From assembly GCF_036417845.1 (NCBI RefSeq), contig NC_089983.1, positions 24,643,207 through 24,707,206 on the forward strand: a stretch of DNA of 64,000 nt, given 5' to 3'. Below, one piece after another: positions 38,142 to 48,710 of this stretch (the first letter of the stretch is position 1; every line of letters starts with the position of its first letter). Made by a program: the position numbers and the translations under genes. Under the pieces are notes generated by a model. It did no database searches. It was not told the origin of the DNA and saw nothing but the letters and a program-made list of their open reading frames with translations. The DNA is from Apteryx mantelli (taxonomy: Eukaryota; Chordata; Aves; Apterygiformes; Apterygidae).

Positions 38142-38152
38142 GGGGGGGGGGG
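38142..38152. repeat. poly(G) run, 11 bases
   Basis: Uninterrupted G run, probably within the PDE11A 3' UTR. Confidence 0.9.
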
Positions 38153-38237
38153 AATCTTATAAATATACTCCTTTAATGCATTCATTTTTTTAAAGTTACA
38201 GTGTCTCCTGAGGAAAAGATTAATGAACTTTAATGAA

Positions 38238-38254
38238 AATAAAATAAAAATAAA
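38238..38254 (+). terminator. PDE11A: Candidate poly(A) signal cluster
   Basis: Three AATAAA hexamers (at 38238, 38243 and 38249) are followed by the T/G-rich stretch TCTGTTGCCTTGTGCTTC. This is the better-supported cleavage region of the two. Confidence 0.5.
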
Positions 38255-41200
38255 AAATGAAATCTGTTGCCTTGTGCTTCAGGTTTACATTACATTGAAA
38301 AGTTTACCATGGATATGCCTTTCTGGTAGAATTTCCAATTGAAATGAACATTTTGAAATGGTAGAGGGAAAGAATACCATCATACTGGACTGACTACCTC
38401 TTCTTCCTCTTGCTGTTCCTTCAGTACAATTTAAGACCATGTTATTAGAGCTAGCAGAGTACTAGTCAAGGCTCACATGTAGATGTCTGTGGTAGAGGTG
38501 TCATAAAAGTTTAATCAAACATGATAGGTCACAAAACCAAATGTGTCTAGTTCTGCATGATGACACCAGTGTTATGTGAAAGTTGGTCTCCTTCCATTAG
38601 CGCAGAGATCACTAGCGCAGCAAAACTATGATCTATGATTTGAGGGTGCTTCCGCTGCTGCATGGCCGGATACAAGAGGATTCGTGTTGCAACGCTTAGG
38701 AGTTCCCATTCATGGGGGGGAAAATAATGCTTTTGTACTCTATGAAAAATGTGATTTAAAGACAGGATTGTCTGGCTGTGGGTAAAAGTCACACAAGAAA
38801 TTAGAGCTGAATTCAGTTCTTAGTTTTACCCCTGTGCCAGACTCCATTTACTTCAGTGGAACTACCTTGACCTGGCACCAACATAATGGAAATCAGAACC
38901 TGCCCCAAGTGACCAGATGCTAAAGAGATTTTCAGTTTACAAATCTAAGGAAAGCGAGTTGTGAGCACCTTTGAAAAGCTGACTACATCTGTCTGACAGT
39001 CAAATAAAAACAAATATGCTGATCATTTCTTACAGACAAAAAAAGACAAAACAAAACCCTCTGTGCTACTAGTCATGTGTATAGGAGAACAGCTGGAAAC
39101 TGCAGTACCATTTAAGGAAATCTGTTAGTACACAACTGAGCCACATCATTTTCTCTATTAGAGAGCAGCAGACAAGGAGCAGAAATTCAGACTACACAGC
39201 AGTGAATACAGGCACCAAACAGAAATGTTTCTGCTATTATTTTACCACCTTTTTCTTCCCTGAATAAAGATAGATGCAGGATAGTAAGCAGCAAGCCATA
39301 TAAAACATGCAATATGTACTTTATGGGAGAAACAGATACTAGGGATTGACATAGTACTGCTGGAAGGTACACATAGCTTTCCTGCATTTTGATATTGCAT
39401 ACTGCTAAGTATAACATAAATTATAGTGTATACCCTACAGCCTTCCCCAAGGTTGAGTTTCCCCTCATTTCCTTTCCTTTTTATTGGCTTCAGTGCACTG
39501 TTGCCCATAGCAACACCCACCGGCAGAGATGGGAATTCAGCATCACTGCAACCTGACATACAGTTGAAGCTCTAACAATGTCAACCATCAATCAAATGAC
39601 TGTTTGTAATTGCCTCCATCTATTTCTCCTGTCTTTAGGTATCTTTCATTTTGGGGGTCAAAATTCAGAAAGTGCTGACTAATGTTATGGTTCTGTTCCT
39701 CCATCACAAGGAAGAAAATGAGAGTGCTTAGTTAGATCTTTATCAAATTGTTCTTAGGCAAAATGAAGCAACCCTACTGAAATCAGTGAGTCATAGGAGT
39801 GTATCTCAGAACAGAATTTGGTCTCTGAGACTGATATATCTCAATCTAGGGGGAAAAAGATCTTAGAATGTACTCAAATTTTCTCAATGCTCAGCTTAGG
39901 AATCAGCAAAAGACTTGCATTTTTAAGAGAAAAGGTTCTTTGTGGAAGCACACAGTACAGTAAAGAAACATATGTTTCAAGTTTCTCATATTTAAGATGG
40001 TAGGAAGCAATTTTTAAGTAATGTTTACAAGCTTGATATATAGAGATTCTATCTGCTTTTCATTATTTTCTTCTGATACTGAAACACTTTTCTGGTATTT
40101 CAGTCAGTTTTGTCAAACTATTCCAAAAGAGATGTGCACGTGAGAGATTTTTATATAAATTATTAAGTCTGAATTCTCCATCTTTTACTTATTTGCCTGA
40201 CCACTGCACAATCAGAGATCAAAATCCATTGATACCAGCTTATTTCTGCAATTGTGTGTAAAATACAAGACCATAATAGGAGAGGACTAATTAGAGGACA
40301 TGTGGAAAACAGAACAGAAAATCTGCTGTTAGGACAGCACTAATAAAACCCTGCTTGGCCTTTCTCTGAAGCTGCCCAACATGCTGTTATGTCTGAGCAA
40401 TAGAAGCATCCTCATTTATTTGCTTCTGCTGTTAGTGGAAATTTTGCCTTGAGTGAGGACTCTAATATTTGCAATTCCAATGGTAAAATGTGAGCGCATG
40501 GAACATCCACAGGACCTTAGGGGCTTACATCTTCCCTGAAGGTGCTTTGAGCTAGTTCAGCCGCAATGCCTTTTTTCTAGGTGCAGCCTGAATCCGTTCA
40601 GGTTTCCTGTACCATGAGCTATGGGCCAAGGGGTTTCACAGAAGCCAGCCAGCTGCCCTCACTTAATAGCAGAAGATGCTGAGGAGAAGAACTGGGCCTT
40701 CATCCAAGCCCTCAAAGATAGTTCAGGCCACACAGTAATTCCACTCAGGATTCTCACCTTTGAGACCCCTTACCTAAACAAGTGCATAAACACATTGCCT
40801 AGGGCAAACTGGAGGGAGCCTTGTGCTAGAATCCCACTCGATTTGGAGCAAGCTTTTGAACTATGGTTGCACCTTAACCTGTGGCCTGTTGGGAGTCACA
40901 AGGATAGGCTTGTCCCAAGCCCTCCTGCTGAAGCTGCTCCACACTGAGGAGCTGCGTACACATTCGTAGCAGGGAGAGCAAACTCCCCCCCAGTTACAGA
41001 ACTGATTTCTGTTTGACCTGCTTTGCTTTGGTTATTTATACAAAGCAGAATGGCTTCAGCCAAAGGGCTGGAGAGTGGCTCATGCGTGCCGCTCTCGCAG
41101 GCCTGAGGTTAAAGCCCTCTCCTGGGACAAGAGATTGTGACTTGCCAAGAAAACCAAATACTGGTTAAGGCCATAGGAGACTGGGTCAAGGCTCTCCTCT

Positions 41201-43479
41201 GAATCGGACTGAAGAAGGGCTTCCCTCCTCCCCCCATCTCAGAACAAGACTTCCAAGAGGAGTCTTTGGCCATAATCCTGGTAGCAAAATAAGACAGAGA
41301 TTTGCCCTAAAAAGGCCTAGTCGTTTGGCCTCTCTCCCAGGCTGGGACCTGCAGGCAAATCAGGACTTCGTCCAGACACGGTTTCATTCCTGCTCCAAAG
41401 CAGAAACATACACACTTACAAGGTTAGGCAGCAGCAGCTCATAACAGTTAAATTTGGACACTTGACGTGGCAATTAGACACTTATCTCCCAATTAGCTCT
41501 GTCATAGCCAGCCCCTACTGCTTTGCAGGACCAAGGGATCTTGCTGAAAAGGCCATTAGTATGTTTGTGCCCTGAAGAAAATAACTAGAGAGTAGATGAG
41601 TATGTTTCATTTTATCTCAGGTATTCATCAGAAGGTGTCCTTGGTACGGTAGCTGCATTTTCTGCACTGGTGACCTTGCTAATTGCTCCTACTTCTAGTG
41701 CGCTGCGATTTCATAACATGCTGACAGTTATCAGCAAAGCCAATACTAGTGCTCACAAACTATTTTTGAAGACTGCAACCAGCAGTGCCTAATATAATTT
41801 GTAAGATTTAGACTAACTAATCCTAACAAAAAATAGGACAGTGTTTCAGTCTACAGGCTGAATATTTATTTTCCCTTCATAAAACGAAGACAATTTTAGT
41901 TATAGCTAGATATTTTGTATATTGAGTGAGATTTTAGAATAGGATTATTTGAGGTTATGCAAAACATAACAGACACTTCCACCGCTTAGAATGTTCCAGG
42001 AAAGAAAGTGTAGAGCAAGAAAATTATATTGGCTCTATCAAAGAAACTGAAGATTTTAATAATAAAATTATATGAATGGTTTTGAATGAAACAACGAAAT
42101 GTAAGCTATAAATCAACTGAAATAAGAGACTCCAGAGGTTTTAATGACTTGAATGTGGCAGTATTGGAATACATACCAAATTGCTTGTTACCTTTTCTTT
42201 CTTGGATTATCTTGTATTTAATTACCAATTTATGAACATGTTGGACACTGCATCTTACAATTGTGTGGGGAACACCATTATAAGCTTTCAACCTTTGTGT
42301 ATGGGAAACAATTGACACATGCACAGATACAGCGTGTATATTTTCTAATGCAAGTGAATCCTACATATTTTCAAAATGCATAGCTTAGGACTTCTGCATC
42401 TATCTCCTTTTTGCATTTTAAGATCATTACCCTTATTGTTTTGCTTTAGTAGATTAAACAATGCTGATTCAGCTTTTTTAAAGCATGTTTTTGAAATTAA
42501 CAACTTGGTTTTATTGGTCTCACTAAAAAAATATAATAAACCACTTTAACGGCTTCCTGTGATTTATTTTTTTATTTTTCATTGCAACTGTTTTGTCAGG
42601 TTGAATCAGAACTGTATCTATTGATTACCAAATCACACGGAAGAGCAAGGAAAGCACACGCAACTGAGCAGCTCAAAAATAATTTTTGAAACACGACCTT
42701 ACAGCATTCGTTCCTGGGAACAAGCCTAACTTCCCTAGATACACTTGGCATTGTTTTAGAATAACTAGAAACAGAATCTGGCCAGTGACTAGAACTGTTT
42801 ATATCTTCAGAAATTACTCAGACTAATACAAGTCCTTGGTATTGAATCTTCGGGATGTATCATTATTCAGCAGAAATACTTAGCAAGAGCACTCAGCAGA
42901 ATACCTTGGCAAAAATAAAACCCCCAAACCAAAAAAGCCCTCTGAAGAACAATTACTTTGTTGAAATAAGCAATTTCAGAAAAGTACTAAAACATTTGCT
43001 TTACTCTATTAGAGCTCTAGGAAAGCTGTCAGATTCTCTTAGGATACAAACATCCTTCCTTTCCTCAGGCTTTACAAACTTTGGATCGTGATAAAGGAAG
43101 TGTTTCACGTTTAAAAAGCACAAGACATCAATAAAATACAAGTCCTGTCTTCCAGGACTGTGTATTTAGCTTAGGGCTTCCCTTTACAGTACTACTTACT
43201 GCTTTAAAATATTTAAAGTTTATTTCTCAAGATTTACAAATAAACCATTTGAAATATTCAGTAAATTTCATTTTATCCTTTATTCCTTTCAACTGCAGGA
43301 AATATTGAAAAGAAGAAAACATTCAAGTCTAGGTAGTATTTTAAAGAAAAGAGATCTTATCTGAGCTGACCTGCGATTGTTACCAAACACTCCGCTTTAC
43401 TGCCTGGCAGATGAAAACACGAAAGGGAACAGCAAATGACAGGAGAACGCGGAAAATACCACTTCTTTCTCCGACAGCA
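38255..43479. other. Intergenic region between PDE11A and TTC30
   Basis: AT-rich, with no gene recognised on either strand. It holds old repeat traces (38822-38906, and a weak one near 39765-39830). A tRNA-like stretch lies near 41070-41135 (TGGCTCATGCGTGCC.. GAGGTTAAAGCCC) and may be a SINE head. The open frame at 40621-40947 resembles nothing known. Confidence 0.7.
38822..38906. repeat. Ancient amniote repeat remnant
   Basis: Contains the short inverted pair GTGCCAG (38834-38840) and CTGGCAC (38872-38878) around CTCCATTTACTTCAGTGGA. The phrase resembles a CCATTGACTTCAGTGGA core found in old sauropsid interspersed repeats. Family not named. Confidence 0.4.
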
Positions 43480-43951
43480 ACTCTCACGCGCACCCTGGCC
43501 GCTGGGGGAACACGGACGCAGCCCCGCGACGCAGCTCGCCGCCATCGGGCGCCGCAGCGGCCTGTGGGGGCCGGAGGGTCACGAGCGCGCGGGGACGCGC
43601 GACGCCGTCGCGCTGCGCTGCCGGAGAGCGCGACCAGCACGAGGGCGCGCGGGGGCCGCCGGGATCGCGCGCGGCCTGGCCCGGCGGCCCCGCGCCAGCG
43701 CCGTGCTCGTGCCAACGGCCCTTGCGCGAGCGGCTTTCTGACCCTGGCAAGACTTGGCGCTGCGGCCTGAACGTGACCTGCACCATCCCCCAAAGGGCCG
43801 GTACGAGGAAACGCTTCGTACCGCGCCGCCGCCGCATGACGACGCTTTGGCACGCTGCGACGGCCTCTACCGCGCCTCCCGGCCGACAGCAGCGGCAGAA
43901 GCAGCGCTGAGCTCCGCTCCGCCCCGCCGACCGGGCGGCGGCGCGCGGCGG

Positions 43952-43976
43952 ACTACAGCCCCCAGCGTGCCCCGCG
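43952..43976 (+). promoter_or_regulatory. ZNF143/THAP11-type site
   Basis: ACTACAGCCCCCAGCGTGCC followed by CCGCG closely follows the vertebrate promoter motif ACTACAATTCCCAGCATGC..GCG bound by ZNF143. It stands about 85 bases before the start codon, a usual place for this motif. Confidence 0.65.
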
Positions 43977-43989
43977 GCGCTGCCCGCCG

Positions 43990-43995
43990 CTTCCG
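43990..43995 (-). promoter_or_regulatory. ETS/GABPA-like site
   Basis: CTTCCG, the complement of CGGAAG, lies between the ZNF143-like and X-box-like sites. It is short and could arise by chance in GC-rich DNA. Confidence 0.35.
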
Positions 43996-44014
43996 CTCCG
44001 GCGCGGCGGCGGCC

Positions 44015-44028
44015 GTTGCCAGGGCAGC
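44015..44028 (+). promoter_or_regulatory. RFX X-box-like site
   Basis: GTTGCCAGGGCAGC is an imperfect palindrome with one mismatch to the X-box form GTTGCC-NN-GGCAAC. RFX factors bind X-boxes in promoters of ciliary genes, so the site fits TTC30, an IFT-B component. It ends 31 bases before the ATG. Confidence 0.6.
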
Positions 44029-44035
44029 GGGGGCC

Positions 44036-44042
44036 CTTCCGG
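44036..44042 (-). promoter_or_regulatory. ETS/GABPA-like site
   Basis: CTTCCGG, the complement of CCGGAAG, is a full ETS core placed 17 bases before the ATG. Confidence 0.4.
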
Positions 44043-44059
44043 CGGGCGGCAGCGCGGCC

Positions 44060-46057
44060 ATGGGGGCGGTGGCGGCGGACGGCGAGTACACGGCCGTCAC
44101 GTACGGGCTGATCCGCGCCGGGCGGCTGGGCGAGGCGGCGGCGCTGCTGAGCGGCGAGCTGCAGCGCAGCGGCCGCTCGCGGGGCGGCCTCTCGCTGCTG
44201 GGCTACTGCTACTACCAGCTGCAGGAGTTCGCGGCGGCGGCCGAGTGCTACGAGCAGCTGGCGGCGCTGCACCCCGAGCTCGACGCCTACCGGCTGTACC
44301 AGGCGCAGGCGCTGCAGCGCGCCGGGCTGTACGGCGAGGCGCTGCGCGCCGCCGCGCCGCTGCTCGACGTGGCCGCCTACCAGGGCCGCGCGCTGCGCCT
44401 CCAGGCCGCCGTGCGCTACGCCCAGGGCGACCTGCCGGCCGCCAAGAGCCTGGTGGAGGAGGCGCTGGCCGCCGCGGCCGAGGGCGGCCCCGGCGCGGCC
44501 GAGGACCCCGCCGAGCTGCCCGACGCCGAGGTCAACCTGGGCTGCCTGCTGTACCGACAGGGCCGGCACGAGGAGGCCTGCGGCAAGTTCGCCGGCGCCA
44601 TGCAGGTGCTGGGGTACTGCCCCGAGCTCTCCTACAACATGGCGCTGTGCTCCTACGCTGCCAAGCAGTACGCCCCCGCCCTCAAGCACATCTCGGATAT
44701 CATCGAGCGCGGCATCCACCAGCACCCCGAGCTCAGCGTGGGCATGACCACGGAGGGCATCGACGTGCGCAGCGTGGGCAACACGCTGCTCCTGCACCGC
44801 ACAGCCCTAGTGGAGGCCTTCAACCTCAAGGCCGCCATCGAGTACCAGCTGCACAACCTGGAGGCGGCCCAGGAGGCGCTCACGGACATGCCGCCGAGGG
44901 CCGAAGAGGAGCTGGACCCGGTCACGCTGCACAACCAGGCGCTGATGAACATGGACAGCCAGCCCACGGAAGGGTTTGAGAAACTGCAGTTTCTCCTGCT
45001 GCAGAACCCCTGCCCACCGGAAACTTTTGGAAACCTGCTACTGCTGTATTGCAAGCACCAGTACTACGACTTGGCAGCTGATGTGTTGGCAGAGAATGCC
45101 CACTTGACTTACAAACTGCTCACACCTTATCTGTACAACTTCTTGGATGCCATTATAACTTGTCAGACTGCCCCTGAGGAGGCTTTCCACAAGCTAGATG
45201 ATTCAGCGGGGATGCTGACGGAGCAGCTGAGAAAACTCACAAAACAGGTACAGGAAGCTAGGCAAAATCGGGACGATGAAGCCGTAAAAAAGGCAGTTAA
45301 TGAATATGATGAGACTCTGGAGAAATATGTGCCTGTCTTGATGGCCCAGGCAAAGATCTACTGGGATATGGAGAACTATGCAATGGTAGAAAAGATCTTC
45401 CGCAAATCAGTGGAGTTCTGTAATGAACACGAAGTGTGGAAGCTCAATGTGGCTCACGTGCTCTTCATGCAAGAAAACAAGTATAAAGAAGCTATTGGCT
45501 TCTATGAACCAATAGTTAAAAAGCACTACGATAACATTCTCCATGTCAGTGCCATTGTGTTAGCTAATCTCTGTGTTTCCTACATCATGACAAGCCAGAA
45601 TGAAGAGGCAGAGGAGCTGATGAGAAAGATTGAGAAAGAGGAAGAGCAGTTGTCCTATGATGATCCTGAAAAAAAGATCTACCATCTCTGCATTGTCAAT
45701 CTAGTCATTGGTACCCTTTACTGTGCAAAAGGAAACTATGACTTTGGCATTTCAAGGGTCATTAAAAGCCTAGAGCCATATAACAAAAAATTAGGCACCG
45801 ATACATGGTATTATGCCAAAAGGTGTTTCCTGTCCTTGCTGGAGAACATGTCCAAGCACATGATAATGCTGCGTGACAGTGTTACTCAAGGGTGCATCCA
45901 ATTTTTGGAGCACTGTGAACTGTATGGAAGAAATATCCCAGCTGTTATAGAACAACCACTTGAAGAGGAGAGGATGCACAGTGGGAAAAATACAGTTACA
46001 TATGAAGCCAGGCATTTGAGGGCACTGATGTATGAGATCATTGGGTGGAATATGTAA
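44060..46057 (+). CDS. TTC30A: TTC30 (IFT70), intraflagellar transport TPR protein, intronless and complete
   Basis: A single uninterrupted frame of 665 codons, the same length as human TTC30A/TTC30B, begins MGAVAADGEYTAVTYGLIRA and ends YEIIGWNM. TTC30/IFT70 is a tetratricopeptide-repeat solenoid of the IFT-B complex. It wraps IFT52 and supports anterograde transport and axonemal tubulin modification in cilia. The N-terminal repeats are clear (GLSLLGYCYYQLQEFAAAAE, LHPELDAYRLYQAQALQRAG). Family-diagnostic stretches follow: GMTTEGIDVRSVGNTL, DMPPRAEEELDPVTLHNQAL, KIYWDMENYAMVEKIFRKSV and LGTDTWYYAKRCFLSLLENM. A charged helix lies at about residues 390-425. The start was chosen for family length and a strong context (GCGGCCATGG). 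The frame stays open 102 codons further upstream, but that stretch is promoter-like CpG DNA. The first 290 codons are extremely GC-rich and Ala-rich; the rest has ordinary composition. Mammals have two copies; only one is seen here, so the A/B label is arbitrary. Confidence 0.97.
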   Translation: MGAVAADGEYTAVTYGLIRAGRLGEAAALLSGELQRSGRSRGGLSLLGYCYYQLQEFAAAAECYEQLAALHPELDAYRLYQAQALQRAGLYGEALRAAAPLLDVAAYQGRALRLQAAVRYAQGDLPAAKSLVEEALAAAAEGGPGAAEDPAELPDAEVNLGCLLYRQGRHEEACGKFAGAMQVLGYCPELSYNMALCSYAAKQYAPALKHISDIIERGIHQHPELSVGMTTEGIDVRSVGNTLLLHRTALVEAFNLKAAIEYQLHNLEAAQEALTDMPPRAEEELDPVTLHNQALMNMDSQPTEGFEKLQFLLLQNPCPPETFGNLLLLYCKHQYYDLAADVLAENAHLTYKLLTPYLYNFLDAIITCQTAPEEAFHKLDDSAGMLTEQLRKLTKQVQEARQNRDDEAVKKAVNEYDETLEKYVPVLMAQAKIYWDMENYAMVEKIFRKSVEFCNEHEVWKLNVAHVLFMQENKYKEAIGFYEPIVKKHYDNILHVSAIVLANLCVSYIMTSQNEEAEELMRKIEKEEEQLSYDDPEKKIYHLCIVNLVIGTLYCAKGNYDFGISRVIKSLEPYNKKLGTDTWYYAKRCFLSLLENMSKHMIMLRDSVTQGCIQFLEHCELYGRNIPAVIEQPLEEERMHSGKNTVTYEARHLRALMYEIIGWNM

Positions 46058-46393
46058 ATGCTGTTCCCATACTGTAGCAATGAGAACTTTGTATCTGTTA
46101 ATTGTCTTACACCTGTGTTGATGCTGACCTGGGTAGTCTGTAGTGATACATTTTTTCCCTATTGCTTGCATTTAAATATTTTATCCTGTGTTTTGACAGT
46201 ATTCGGTGGAAATTAGAATACTTGCATAAATTAACATACACTAAACTAGGAGCATTCTCAGTAATCAGCCATATAAAATATGCTTTAAGATTTGCTGGCC
46301 AAGAACTTCATTACAGAAATATCATGGAGTTTCCACCTGTAAAATGTTTTATCTCTGTGCAATTTTGACCAAGTTTCTTTTCATTGGTTCATA

Positions 46394-46399
46394 ATTAAA
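46394..46399 (+). terminator. TTC30A: Candidate poly(A) signal ATTAAA
   Basis: The common variant hexamer, about 340 bases after the TTC30 stop, followed by a T-containing stretch. Confidence 0.35.
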
Positions 46400-46568
46400 A
46401 GTAATTTGTTATCCATCTCTCCTAGCACAGAAATTGAAGAAACAGAATTGTTTTAATCTCCAATTTGTGCATTTGTGTGAAATGTTTCTTTCTTTTGCTT
46501 TTTCCAAGTTATACTTAATACGTTATAGGCTATGTTGATTGTATATTCTAAACAAAAGATGGCTTTAT

Positions 46569-46574
46569 AATAAA
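46569..46574 (+). terminator. TTC30A: Candidate poly(A) signal AATAAA
   Basis: The first canonical hexamer after the TTC30 stop, about 510 bases downstream. It is the most likely 3' end. Confidence 0.5.
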
Positions 46575-48530
46575 AATCAGTCCTACAGAAATTAACATGG
46601 CCTTTTCCTAACTCAATGATAATGCCTGAGTATTCTGGCAAATTATAAATCTAATACAGGGACCAAGAAGGAAAGGATATAGTAGCAGTAGGAAAACAGA
46701 GCTGAGTTTTACAGAAATTGCAGCTTTTTTTTTCTTCCACAAGCACTGTAAAAGACTCCTCCTTCTGTGCACTCTAACAGCACGTTATGCTAGCAGGTTA
46801 ACGATATCCCTGCATATTCAAAAGTAAACCAGAGGATATGTCTCAAGCCCATCTTCATGGTATGTCAGTTTAGGACTACCCTTGCAGTAAACACCGTTAT
46901 GACTGCTTATAACTAGCCTTGCGTTGGCTTTAGAGACACCGTCCAGTGCTACCCCCTCATCTGCTGTGATCCCTCGAGTTACTTGCCAGCTGCAAGTAGC
47001 CTCTGTAGCCCTGTAGGTCCATTTGGTAGTGAGTACTTGCAAGCAGCCCCTGAGTTACAGCCTGGTCTGGCCTCCTCTCATTCAAATGCCATTCTTAGAA
47101 TTTACAAGTGTCTGGTAAAAGACCTTGTGAACATACATTATTTTCCATATTGCTCAAAAAAGCACACAGTTTCAATTTCATGTGGGACTTCTGGCTTCTA
47201 CTCTTAGATGGAAGAAATCTGCTCCTCATTTTTCTCCTTTCTTACGTTTCTTGCTTCTCCAACACCTCTCTGAAACCCTCTTTATTTACACACATTCCTT
47301 TTCTTTAGCATCTCCATCGCACTGGCATTGAACAGTTTATATTCTCAACAGTGTTCACATACTTTTTAAAACATATTACATATATGGATTCCTCACAAAA
47401 GCAATCTACCCTTCAGTATTTTTACGTGGTCTAGTACTGATCCCCTTGTCTGCCCTCCTTTTTGTGTATTCTTCCTTCTGAAGTGATAGGTGACCTGCAA
47501 TTTCTTAAGTCAAGGATCAAGATCTGCAGCTTTAACTCATTTCCCTACCTTTGATGCTGTCTCCCTGAATTGCTGTTGCAGAATCAGAATGCACATCCTT
47601 AAAAATCCAATTTCTATGCCATGGTTTACCTGGAAAGAGAGAGGACAGCATTTTTGAAAGTTGCTTTGCTATAAAGCAATGGAATACTTAATATTTCTAG
47701 AGAATTAATATGTGTGTATATACATGTATGGGGGGGGGGGTGCCTTGGTCTAGCAGCAGGCCTGTAACCATTTCAATGTAATGAAAGTCAACTCTGCTTA
47801 TCCCCCGAGCGAGAGGCCTGTTACGGCTGGGGTTGTCCTCTGCGGCTCAAGGGAACGGCTGCAAGTTAGGTGCGGTTAACCAAAACATTCTATGAAGTAT
47901 AATAAAATTTAACACAGTTGTCTTCAGTGTCTGCAATGGGAAAATATTCTACTGTAGGTAAGACTAAGAAGTAGGCAGTAATATGTGACAAGGTGTCCTA
48001 GAAAGGCCTCTGTGGCTCATTACTAGTCCATAAAGCCATCCAGGCCCCCTATTACAAAGATATTAAATATTTTCCACAGCTGCTTCCACATGAGGAGACC
48101 TGTGATTTCAAATCTTGTTCACCTTCATGAAGCACAGCAGCAGGCTGTAAAGTATGTTTCTAATTTACAGTGGAATTGTATTATATATTATGCAGCATAA
48201 ACAGCATGACCTTTAAAAAAAAAGTTTTTAAAAGCCACACCACATAACAGAGAATGGAGTGCAGTCTGTGGGCAGCAATCAGAGCTTTGGTTAATATTCA
48301 TTGTGCGTACTCAGTAAAAGTCAGTGGACATTTAAAATTTGCACTTTGCCGATTTGCGTCAGTGCAAGTGTTGAACGCCCTCGAAACAATTTAAAACTGA
48401 ACCGAGAGCAACTTAGAGCTTTATCCACAGCTGACTGTTGGGTGATGTTGCATGCTCTAGCTGTTTCCATACAGCCAGCACACAGCATTCATGGGCGCTG
48501 GGTAAGCTGTATTAGCTGCGCTACACCACG
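46575..48530. other. Intergenic, no gene seen
   Basis: AT-rich sequence with an 11-base G run (47730-47740). Neither strand gives a recognisable exon. Confidence 0.75.
47730..47740. repeat. poly(G) run, 11 bases
   Basis: Uninterrupted G run after a TG/TA-rich stretch. Confidence 0.9.
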
Positions 48531-48534
48531 CTTC

Positions 48535-48710
48535 ATCTCCTCCTCGCCTTCCACAGCCACCCAGGGCCCCACCGCAAGGGGTCTTGTGGCCACGCGGAGG
48601 CGGCAGCACCGGCCGACGCCGGCTCGCCTTCCCCCTTCCCACCACGCTCCGGGGAGGGCGCAGAGCCCTCGGCCATGGCATGGGAAGGGAGAGGAGGGAC
48701 GCCACTTTCC
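48535..48710. promoter_or_regulatory. CpG-rich patch of unknown role
   Basis: Short GC/CpG-rich block (GGCGGCAGCACCGGCCGACG within it) in otherwise AT-rich DNA. Overlapping open frames on both strands match no protein I know and look like by-products of low stop-codon density. Confidence 0.4.

Larger units (their letters stand above)
37410..38254 (+). other. PDE11A: Probable PDE11A 3' UTR
   Basis: Non-coding sequence after the stop, reaching the second cluster of poly(A) hexamers. The true 3' end is not known; mammalian PDE11A has long 3' UTRs, so it may extend further. An 11-base G run (38142-38152) lies within it. Confidence 0.5.
43480..44059 (+). promoter_or_regulatory. TTC30A: CpG-island promoter of TTC30
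   Basis: Base composition changes abruptly from AT-rich to very GC- and CpG-rich near 43480 and stays so into the coding region. No TATA box is seen close to the ATG. Recognisable sites cluster in the last 110 bases: a ZNF143-like element (43952-43976), ETS-like sites (43990-43995, 44036-44042) and an RFX X-box-like element (44015-44028). The transcription start is inferred to lie in or just after this cluster, which gives a short 5' UTR. Confidence 0.8.
46058..46574 (+). other. TTC30A: TTC30 3' UTR
   Basis: AT-rich sequence from the stop to the best poly(A) hexamer. The short frames within it are not convincing. Confidence 0.6.

Noticed and set aside
40621..40947. 108-codon plus-strand frame between PDE11A and TTC30
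   Set aside because: No recognisable domain, no similarity known to me and no nearby promoter signal.
41070..41135. tRNA-like boxes (TGGCTCATGCGTGCC, GAGGTTAAAGCCC)
   Set aside because: No cloverleaf could be drawn and the B box departs from GGTTCGANTCC. At most a decayed SINE head, so not listed as a tRNA.
43484..44797. 437-codon open frame on the minus strand
   Set aside because: It is the antisense of the GC-rich 5' half of TTC30 and its promoter. Stop codons are rare in such DNA and the translation is Ala/Arg/Gly low complexity with no known family.
44245..44979. 244-codon plus-strand frame inside TTC30
   Set aside because: Frame-shifted shadow of TTC30, Arg/Ala/Gly-rich, with no similarity.
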